From Gammaproteobacteria bacterium (GTDB lineage Bacteria > Pseudomonadota > Gammaproteobacteria > Pseudomonadales > Azotimanducaceae): 9,931 bases of DNA. The stretch lies in contig JAUIKX010000120.1 in the NCBI GenBank assembly GCA_030430515.1, positions 1 to 9,931 on the forward strand, read 5' to 3'. The first letter of the stretch is position 1. The number at the start of each line of letters is the position of its first letter. Shown here piece by piece: positions 1 through 5,187 of the stretch. Both the position numbers and the translations under genes were made by a program. Below the pieces are notes generated by a model that saw only the letters and a list, made by a program, of their open reading frames with translations, ran no database searches and was not told where the DNA came from.

Positions 1-474
1 TCCCGAACCGTAGAAATCGGGCATCTCCGCGGTCTCACCGCCGGCCAGCGCGCACCCGGCCAGTTCGCACGCACGAGCGATGCCTGTGATCACGCGCTCC
101 GCGACATCCAGCTCCAGCTTGCCCGTGGCGTAGTAATCGAGGAACAGAAACGGCTCAGCTCCGGTGACCAGCAGGTCGTTGACGCACATGGCCACGAGAT
201 CCTGACCGACGGTGTCGTGCTTGTCGTAGTCGAAGGCCAGTTTGAGTTTCGTGCCTACCCCATCGGTACCGGTGACCAGAACGGGCTGGCGGTAACCTGC
301 CGGCAGCTCGGCCATTGCGGCGAATCCGCCGAGCCCGCCGAGCAGTTCCGGGCGGCGGGTGGCCTTTGCCGCCGGGCCAATGCGCTTCACCAGCTCCGCG
401 CCGGCTTCTGTATCTACCCCTGCGCCTTTGTAGGTCAGCGATCTGTCGTCGGTCTGGCTCACGTGGTCTTCCAT
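1..474 (-). CDS. purM: Phosphoribosylformylglycinamidine cyclo-ligase (AIR synthetase), 5' part
   Basis: PurM closes the imidazole ring in purine synthesis: FGAM plus ATP gives aminoimidazole ribotide (AIR), in the cytoplasm. The visible 158 residues are the N-terminal half; the family is about 345 aa and the rest lies beyond the left edge. Family signatures are clear: TDGVGTKLK at residues 70-78 (nucleotide/substrate loop), QDLVAMCVNDLL at 91-102, LFLDYYATGKL-like text at 110-120, and GGETAEMP at 145-152. The start is ambiguous. ATG at 474 has GGAAG directly abutting it, which is too close for a normal ribosome binding site. A GTG at 462 (giving MSQTDD) has the internal GGAAG about 5 nt upstream and may be the true start. 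It diverges from the DUF2066 gene and probably uses the TAGAAT box at 494-489. purM next to a DUF2066 gene and hda is a known gammaproteobacterial arrangement. Identity is certain; only the start is in doubt. Confidence 0.97.
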   Translation of the reverse strand, partial: MEDHVSQTDDRSLTYKGAGVDTEAGAELVKRIGPAAKATRRPELLGGLGGFAAMAELPAGYRQPVLVTGTDGVGTKLKLAFDYDKHDTVGQDLVAMCVNDLLVTGAEPFLFLDYYATGKLELDVAERVITGIARACELAGCALAGGETAEMPDFYGSG

Positions 475-488
475 CTTCCGTAGGCGGC

Positions 489-494
489 ATTCTA
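489..494 (-). promoter_or_regulatory. Candidate -10 box (TAGAAT) for purM
   Basis: The minus strand reads TAGAAT from 494 to 489. Predicted initiation near 482 would give an untranslated leader of roughly 8 nt to the ATG at 474, or about 20 nt to the GTG at 462. The longer leader, with GGAAG as ribosome binding site, favours the GTG start. No recognisable -35 lies at the usual spacing. Confidence 0.45.
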
Positions 495-508
495 CAGCGA
501 GTTTTCTG

Positions 509-514
509 TAGAAT
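509..514 (+). promoter_or_regulatory. Candidate -10 box (TAGAAT) for the DUF2066 operon
   Basis: TAGAAT differs from the sigma-70 -10 consensus at one position. Only seven bases lie between it and the ATG at 522, so the expected transcription start falls on or next to the ATG, predicting a leaderless or near-leaderless message. This fits the lack of any Shine-Dalgarno sequence before that ATG. No good -35 is seen at the standard spacing (486-491 reads GGCATT). Confidence 0.5.
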
Positions 515-521
515 CGCGCGC

Positions 522-1607
522 ATGAAAAAAACCGCATGGATTCGCCGGCACCTCTGGGTGGCCGGTTTGCTCATCGGCTGTCTCGGGTCTGGCGTCCGGG
601 CGACGGAAACCGTCGACTGGATGTACGAAGCCCGGGTGCCGGTTGAGGATCAGAGTGTCGAGGCACGGCAGGACGCTGCGGGTGAAGGCCTCATCACTGT
701 GCTGTCCAGGATATCCGGGCGTCAGAACCTGGCCGAGGATGCCGATCTGACGGCGGAGCTCGGCGACGCTCAGAACCTGGTCAGCCGCTTCAGCTATGAG
801 AGCGATTGGCAGGATGGGGTGCGTCAGAGCTATCTGCGGTTTCGATTTGAGCCCCGCGCTGTCCAATCTCTGGTTCGCAGCGCGCAGCTGCCCATCTGGT
901 CTTCGCGGCGCCCGCACATCGTTTCCTGGATCGCCCGAACTCTGGAGGGGGAAGAAGTCATCATCGGCAGCACGCCTGAGGATTCGGCTCAGGCGGCAAT
1001 CGATGATCAGGCCTGGCTGCGAGGGCTGCCGTTGACGGTGCCCGCAGAACTGCCGCCCGCCCACTTGCTGGACGACGGTTTGAGCGAATCCCTCCTGATG
1101 CATGCCGAGTCTTTGAGCGCCGATGCGTTGCTGGTCGGTAGCATCATCGAAACGGCTGATGTGGTTCGAGGGCATTTCGAGTTCGGCGAACTTTCAGGAC
1201 AGGGCGCACCCGAGGTTTTCAGCCTTCGCGGGGACAGTGTGGAAGCGCTGCTGCGCGCCGCCGTAGATCGTGTCAGCGGCGAGCTTGCTGTGCGTTACGC
1301 GGTGGTTGGCGATGAGTCTGGTCTCGTGCGGCTGCATGTGGCTGGCATCAATGATATCCAGGGGTATGCGAAGATGATGCGGTACCTGGCAAGCCTGGAG
1401 TACCTTTCACGCGTCAGCCTGATCATGGCGGACGCGACGGGTATCGAGCTCGCGCTTGAGACGCCCGCTGGTGAAAGCCGCGTCAGAGAACTCCTGCAGG
1501 CAGACGGCCTGCTCGTCACAGAAGAAGAAATCGAGTTGAAAGAAGATGCTGAGCTCGAAGAGGCCGAACTGCTGACGTTCGAACCACGCATGATCTGGCG
1601 GGGATAA
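522..1607 (+). CDS. DUF2066 family exported protein
   Basis: A 361-aa protein of the DUF2066 family, which has no established biochemical role. The family is recognised from the region after the signal (about residues 28-110), with the pattern VPVEDQS...ARQDAAGEGLITVLSRISG. Export is supported by a basic start (MKKTAWIRRH) followed by a hydrophobic stretch (about residues 11-24). Two processing sites are possible: signal peptidase I after GVRA (residue 27), or a lipobox LIGC with Cys20, which would make it a lipoprotein. The C-terminal 35 residues are strongly acidic (EEEIELKEDAELEEAELL), then end in FEPRMIWRG. The ATG at 522 is chosen because it begins the signal peptide; upstream in-frame codons would extend into the purM coding region. 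There is no Shine-Dalgarno sequence, consistent with leaderless translation. It heads a rightward operon, and its TAA directly abuts the next ATG. Confidence 0.85.
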   Translation: MKKTAWIRRHLWVAGLLIGCLGSGVRATETVDWMYEARVPVEDQSVEARQDAAGEGLITVLSRISGRQNLAEDADLTAELGDAQNLVSRFSYESDWQDGVRQSYLRFRFEPRAVQSLVRSAQLPIWSSRRPHIVSWIARTLEGEEVIIGSTPEDSAQAAIDDQAWLRGLPLTVPAELPPAHLLDDGLSESLLMHAESLSADALLVGSIIETADVVRGHFEFGELSGQGAPEVFSLRGDSVEALLRAAVDRVSGELAVRYAVVGDESGLVRLHVAGINDIQGYAKMMRYLASLEYLSRVSLIMADATGIELALETPAGESRVRELLQADGLLVTEEEIELKEDAELEEAELLTFEPRMIWRG

Positions 1608-2177
1608 ATGTCGGCTCTGCCCAACCTGATTACGGTGCTCCGTATCCTGCTGGTCGGGCCGATGAGCGCCTTCCTGCTGCAGGGGCGGTACCGGGAAGCG
1701 ATGGTGATATTCATCGTCGCCGGGTTGAGCGATGCGCTCGATGGCCTGTTGGCACGTCATTACGGTTGGACCAGCCGCATCGGCGCCGCGCTGGACCCGC
1801 TGGCCGACAAGCTGCTGGTGGCTGCGCTCATCGTCATACTCACCCTTCAGGCCCATATTCCGATCTGGCTGGCGATACTCATCGTCGGTCGGGATTTCAT
1901 CATCATGGGCGGAGCGGGCCTTTACCGTCTGCTCTTCGCGGAGATCACTTTCCGCCCGACGCTGGTCTCCAAGGCCAATACGGTGGTTCAGGTAGTGACG
2001 CTGGCGCTGCTTCTCATGGCGCTGGCGTATCCGGACATGCTCGATGGCGCCATCCATCGCGTTGTCGATCCCTACTGCTTCTGGGTGCTGGCGGGCCTGA
2101 CAGGCATCTCCGGGGCAGACTATGTGTTGACCTGGGGCCGAAAGGCCCTGCACCGGCGTGACTTGCGGGAATCATGA
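1608..2177 (+). CDS. CDP-alcohol phosphatidyltransferase, probable CMP-forming cardiolipin synthase type
   Basis: A 189-aa integral membrane enzyme of the CDP-alcohol phosphatidyltransferase family, which moves a phosphatidyl group from CDP-diacylglycerol to an alcohol at the inner membrane. The full catalytic motif D-x2-D-G-x2-A-R-x8-G-x3-D-x3-D is present: D42, D45, G46, A49, R50, G59, D63, D67. Several hydrophobic segments follow (about 31-41, 69-90, 122-138, 151-167). The size suits PgsA (about 180 aa). However, VGRDFIIM, FRPTLVSKANTVVQ and the terminal WGRK recall, from memory, human/mitochondrial CRLS1 (SRDVMLI, LKPTFISKVNTAVQ, YGRK). I therefore favour cardiolipin synthase, with phosphatidylglycerol as acceptor, over phosphatidylglycerophosphate synthase. 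Family assignment is firm and the substrate is inferred. It begins immediately after the DUF2066 stop, with GGGG at 1600-1603 as ribosome binding site, and overlaps hda by 4 bp. Confidence 0.9.
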   Translation: MSALPNLITVLRILLVGPMSAFLLQGRYREAMVIFIVAGLSDALDGLLARHYGWTSRIGAALDPLADKLLVAALIVILTLQAHIPIWLAILIVGRDFIIMGGAGLYRLLFAEITFRPTLVSKANTVVQVVTLALLLMALAYPDMLDGAIHRVVDPYCFWVLAGLTGISGADYVLTWGRKALHRRDLRES

Positions 2178-2866
2178 AGAAACGACAGCAGTTACCGCTG
2201 CCATTCGCGGCACCCAAACGATGTACGTTCGCCAACTTCCTCGGCATCAGTAACGATGAGCTCATCGGTGTGCTGAGCCGCCCTCAGCAGACGTTTGCTT
2301 TCATCTGGCTGTACGGGCCTTCGGGGGTCGGCAAATCCCATCTGTTGCGTGCCACCGTCGATGCACAGATCGGCTTCGGCCGAACTGCGGTCTATGTCGA
2401 CAGAGCGCAGCAGGGATTGCCGGAGCTGAGCCTGGACGCGCAGGTTCTGGCCATCGATCATCTGCCTTCCGACGGGTTGAAGCCGGAGGAAGAAAAGTTG
2501 CTCGTTGCGCTCTATCAGAGCTTGTCCGTGCGCGGTGGCTGGCTCGTGGTGTCCTGCGATGTCTCTCCGCTGGCAGGCCGCTGGAACCTGCCGGATCTGG
2601 CCTCGCGGCTGCACAGCGCGCAGACCTTTGCGGTAGAGCCTCTGGACGAAGCGCAGGTGCGCGTTCTATTGGCACGCTGGGCGCGTGAGCGTGGTCTCAG
2701 CTTGCCCAAGCCGGTGGTGGACTACTGGCTCACCCGGCGCAACCGTTCTCTGACGGCGCTGCATAGAGACCTGGAACTGCTGGATGAAGCGGCCTGGGTG
2801 GAGCAGCGGCGACTGACGGTGCCCTTCATGAAAGGCGTGCTGGAGAGCCGGGCGGGCGAAGCCTGA
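2174..2866 (+). CDS. hda: DnaA regulatory inactivator Hda
   Basis: Hda binds the DNA-loaded sliding clamp and stimulates ATP hydrolysis on DnaA, so it limits re-initiation of replication (RIDA). The protein is 230 aa, close to E. coli Hda. The N-terminal QLPLPF (residues 6-11) matches the clamp-binding motif. An AAA+ domain follows: Walker A GPSGVGKS (48-55), Walker B VLAID (91-95), and the arginine finger in DLASRL (R145). The C-terminal lid has LTRRNRSLTALHRDLELLD (about 186-204) and then RRLTVPFMKGVL, equivalent to the end of E. coli Hda. The DnaA DNA-binding domain is absent, which separates it from DnaA. The Walker A is fully canonical, unlike E. coli Hda as I recall it (GAGRS). The ATG overlaps the upstream stop (ATGA, 2174-2177), and its TGA overlaps the next ATG by one base. 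Translation coupling with both neighbours is likely. Confidence 0.93.
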   Translation: MKKRQQLPLPFAAPKRCTFANFLGISNDELIGVLSRPQQTFAFIWLYGPSGVGKSHLLRATVDAQIGFGRTAVYVDRAQQGLPELSLDAQVLAIDHLPSDGLKPEEEKLLVALYQSLSVRGGWLVVSCDVSPLAGRWNLPDLASRLHSAQTFAVEPLDEAQVRVLLARWARERGLSLPKPVVDYWLTRRNRSLTALHRDLELLDEAAWVEQRRLTVPFMKGVLESRAGEA

Positions 2867-3921
2867 TGCACATACTCATCACCGGTGGCGGCAGCGCCGG
2901 ACATGTAACCCCGGCACTTGCGGTGGCAGACGTGCTCCGCGAAAGGGGGGCGAAGCTGTCCTATGTCGGCAGCAACAGCGGTCTGGAAGCACGTCTGGTG
3001 GCGCCGAGAAAGATCGACTACTACGGCATATCCGGCGGGAAGCTCCGGCGCTATGTGTCGCTTCAGAATCTGTTGGATGTGGGGCGAGTCGTTCGCGGTA
3101 TCTTCCAGGCCTGGTGCCTCCTGGGCAGGCTGCGCCCCGATGTAGTGTTTTCCAAGGGCGGTTTCGTTGCCTTTCCAGTGGTGCTCGCGGCCTGGATGAG
3201 GCGTATCCCGGTGGTGGCGCACGAAAGCGATTTCAGCCCTGGCCTCGCGAACCGGCTGTCGCAGCCCTTCGTCGATGTGATGTGTGCGAGCTTTGCGCAA
3301 ACCGTGCTGAGCGGTTTCAAAGGCCGGCTTGTACATACGGGGTCGCCGATCAGGCGCTCGCTTCTGGAAGGCGACGCGGCTGAAGGGCGCCGCCGGCTGG
3401 GTCTGGCCGCCGAAGCCCCCATCCTGTTGGTCACGGGCGGCAGCCTCGGCGCCACAGATCTCAATCGTGCGGTAGAGGAAGGTTTGCCTGAACTCCTCAA
3501 GCGCTGGCAGGTGGTGCATGTCTATGGAGCGGACAACTCCGCCCCCGAACCCCAGCCGGGATATGTGCCCCTGCCATATGTTGATGACGGCTGGGGAGAT
3601 GTTCTGGCGGCCGCGGATCTGGTGGTTTCACGGGCGGGCGCCAATGCGCTTTTCGAGCTTCTGGCGCTGGGCAAGCTGCATCTGCTCGTGCCGCTGCCTG
3701 CGACGGCCAGCCGCGGCGATCAGATCGAAAATGCTGCTTTTGCCCGCTCGGCCGGTTTCAGCGAGGTGCTGCGCAACGAAGCGCTCACGGGCGCCGCGCT
3801 GGCTGATGCCGTTCTGGCGGTGTGGGCACAACGCTCGGAACGAGAAAGGGCCATGGCTGAGTTCGAGCTGCCGGACGCTGCAAACACCATCGCCGGGCTG
3901 CTGATGGAGCAGATTTCATAG
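2866..3921 (+). CDS. MurG-like UDP-GlcNAc glycosyltransferase (MurG paralogue)
   Basis: A 351-aa GT28-family protein with the MurG plan. GGGSAGHVTP (residues 7-16) is the N-terminal glycine-rich loop, with H13 equivalent to the MurG histidine. SKGGF (96-100) is the second loop, and HESDFSPGLANR (119-130) matches the MurG HEQN..G..N region. GGSLGA (191-196) is the third loop. SRAGANALFE (255-264) and DQIENA (285-290) form the UDP-GlcNAc site. MurG adds GlcNAc to lipid I to make lipid II on the inner face of the membrane. Details such as YYGISGGKLRRY and KASRGDQI-like text resemble, from memory, the second MurG type of Bacillus and Clostridium more than E. coli MurG. No mur or fts genes flank it, so it is probably a paralogue of a dcw-cluster murG elsewhere; its acceptor is unknown. 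It overlaps hda by one base (TGATG). Fold and family are confident; the reaction is inferred. Confidence 0.85.
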   Translation: MHILITGGGSAGHVTPALAVADVLRERGAKLSYVGSNSGLEARLVAPRKIDYYGISGGKLRRYVSLQNLLDVGRVVRGIFQAWCLLGRLRPDVVFSKGGFVAFPVVLAAWMRRIPVVAHESDFSPGLANRLSQPFVDVMCASFAQTVLSGFKGRLVHTGSPIRRSLLEGDAAEGRRRLGLAAEAPILLVTGGSLGATDLNRAVEEGLPELLKRWQVVHVYGADNSAPEPQPGYVPLPYVDDGWGDVLAAADLVVSRAGANALFELLALGKLHLLVPLPATASRGDQIENAAFARSAGFSEVLRNEALTGAALADAVLAVWAQRSERERAMAEFELPDAANTIAGLLMEQIS

Positions 3922-3962
3922 TGAGTTGAGCCGCGCCCCTCGCCGTTGGCGGAGCGAATCCG

Positions 3963-3968
3963 TAGAAT
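3963..3968 (+). promoter_or_regulatory. Candidate -10 box (TAGAAT) for serA
   Basis: The sequence CCGTAGAATGCGCC contains TAGAAT, the same hexamer as in the purM/DUF2066 gap and again followed by GC-rich sequence. Initiation near 3975 would give an untranslated leader of about 30 nt. No good -35 is present: TTGGCG at 3946 leaves only 11 bp, too short. The box lies in the 84-bp gap after the MurG-like gene, so serA may be transcribed independently of it. Confidence 0.45.
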
Positions 3969-3994
3969 GCGCCGCTTTCTTCGCTTAGCCGTCT

Positions 3995-4000
3995 GGGGGA
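3995..4000 (+). promoter_or_regulatory. Ribosome binding site that fixes the serA start
   Basis: GGGGGA lies 5 nt upstream of the ATG at 4006. It favours that codon over upstream in-frame codons starting at 3946, which lie before or across the TAGAAT box. Confidence 0.7.
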
Positions 4001-4005
4001 CGACC

Positions 4006-5187
4006 ATGACCAGGTTCAATATCCGCACCTACAACGCCATTGCTGCCTGCGGGCTGGAACGTTTCGATGCCGGGCGTTTTTCCGTGGGTGCCGATGCAGA
4101 AAACCCGGACGGGATCATTCTGCGCAGCCACAAGCTTTCTCTCGATGAGATTCCGTCCAGCGTCAAGGCCATCGCCCGAGCAGGCGCCGGCGTCAACAAC
4201 ATTCCTGTAGAAGGCTGCACCGAGCGCGGTATCGTCGTGTTCAATACTCCGGGTGCGAACGCTAACTCAGTGAAAGAGCTGGTGCTGACGGCGCTGCTGC
4301 TGGCGTCTCGGGACGTCTACGGCGGCATGCAGTTCGTCAACTCGCTGGCGGACATGAAGGACGAGGCCGAGCTGAACAAGCTCGTCGAGGCCGAGAAGAA
4401 AACCTTCAAGGGCCGTGAACTTCTGGGTAAGACGCTGGGGGTGGTGGGGCTCGGTGCCATCGGCTCTCTCGTCGCCCGGGCGGCACTCGACCTGGGTATG
4501 AACGTGGTGGGCTACGACCCGGCGATTTCCGTGGATGCCGCGTGGCGCCTGCCTGCAGAAGTGCAGCGCATGCCCAATCTCCAGGCGCTGTTCGCGCGCG
4601 CGGAGTTCGTCACCCTGCACGTGCCGCTGCTCCCTGCAACGACGGGCATGATCAATGAGGAAAGCCTGTCTGCATTCCGCCAGGGCAGCGTGCTGCTCAA
4701 CTTCGCGCGTGAGCCCGTGGTCGACGCAGCGGCGCTCGCCAAGGCACTGGAAGATGGACGCGTGGCGAAGTACATCGCCGATTTCCCGGTGCCCGGGTTG
4801 ATCGGCCATCCGAGTGTCATGCTTACGCCGCATCTGGGGGCGAGCACCGAGGAGGCCGAGGAGAACTGCGCGATCATGGCCGCGAACCAGCTGATCGACT
4901 TCCTGGAAACCGGCAGCATCGTCAACTCGGTGAACTTCCCGGTGGAGGGGCTGGAACCGAGCTCCGGTTTCCGCCTGGGTATCGTCAATCGAAACGTGCC
5001 CGGCATGATCGGCAAGATCACCACGGTGCTCGCCGAGCAGAACATCAACGTCGTCGATATGTTGAACAAAAGCCGTGATGACATCGCGTACAACATCATT
5101 GACCTGGGCGCGGCGCCGGACGCATCGCTCGTCAAGGCCATCGAGGCGATCGAAGATGTGCTCAGCGTCCGTTCGATCGGCGACTGA
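4006..5187 (+). CDS. serA: D-3-phosphoglycerate dehydrogenase with ACT domain
   Basis: SerA oxidises 3-phosphoglycerate to 3-phosphohydroxypyruvate with NAD, the first step of serine synthesis, in the cytoplasm. The protein is 393 aa. The N-terminal substrate domain contains ARAGAGVNNIP (57-67) and NTPGANANSVKELV (80-93). The Rossmann motif GLGAIG is at 148-153. NFAREPVVD gives catalytic R235, and PHLGASTEEAEEN gives catalytic H276. The usual glutamate (E. coli E269, in VFPTEP) has no counterpart: this protein reads ADFPVPG at 258-264. I recall DFP text in related SerA proteins of Firmicutes and some Gammaproteobacteria, so this is probably a subfamily trait. An ACT domain covers about 323-393, suggesting serine feedback control. 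The ATG at 4006 has a strong ribosome binding site. Its 3' end overlaps the convergent mnmC gene by 26 bp. No other serine-pathway gene is adjacent. Confidence 0.93.
   Translation: MTRFNIRTYNAIAACGLERFDAGRFSVGADAENPDGIILRSHKLSLDEIPSSVKAIARAGAGVNNIPVEGCTERGIVVFNTPGANANSVKELVLTALLLASRDVYGGMQFVNSLADMKDEAELNKLVEAEKKTFKGRELLGKTLGVVGLGAIGSLVARAALDLGMNVVGYDPAISVDAAWRLPAEVQRMPNLQALFARAEFVTLHVPLLPATTGMINEESLSAFRQGSVLLNFAREPVVDAAALAKALEDGRVAKYIADFPVPGLIGHPSVMLTPHLGASTEEAEENCAIMAANQLIDFLETGSIVNSVNFPVEGLEPSSGFRLGIVNRNVPGMIGKITTVLAEQNINVVDMLNKSRDDIAYNIIDLGAAPDASLVKAIEAIEDVLSVRSIGD

Larger units (their letters stand above)
489..514. repeat. Perfect inverted repeat in the divergent purM / DUF2066 gap
   Basis: ATTCTACAG (489-497), an 8-nt spacer, then CTGTAGAAT (506-514) form a perfect 9-bp dyad. 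It occupies most of the 47 bp between the two divergent starts. The arms are AT-rich with no T-run, so a terminator is unlikely. The dyad places one TAGAAT -10-like hexamer on each strand, facing outward. It may be an operator, or simply two face-to-face promoters that share sequence. Confidence 0.8.

Noticed and set aside
489..514. PurR-type operator controlling purM
   Set aside because: The dyad does not resemble the E. coli PurR site (ACGCAAACGTTTGCGT), so no known purine regulator can be named.
315..521. N-terminal extension of the DUF2066 frame to an upstream ATG at 315
   Set aside because: The extension overlaps purM and has Arg-rich shadow composition, whereas the ATG at 522 starts a proper signal peptide.
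1407..2153. 248-aa minus-strand open frame opposite the DUF2066 and phosphatidyltransferase genes
   Set aside because: Composition is rich in Gln, Arg and His, typical of a reverse-frame shadow; the plus strand carries recognised families.
3941..3951. Hairpin CGCC-GTT-GGCG after the MurG-like gene as a terminator
   Set aside because: The stem is only 4 bp with a 3-nt loop and no T-run follows, so it is not a credible intrinsic terminator.
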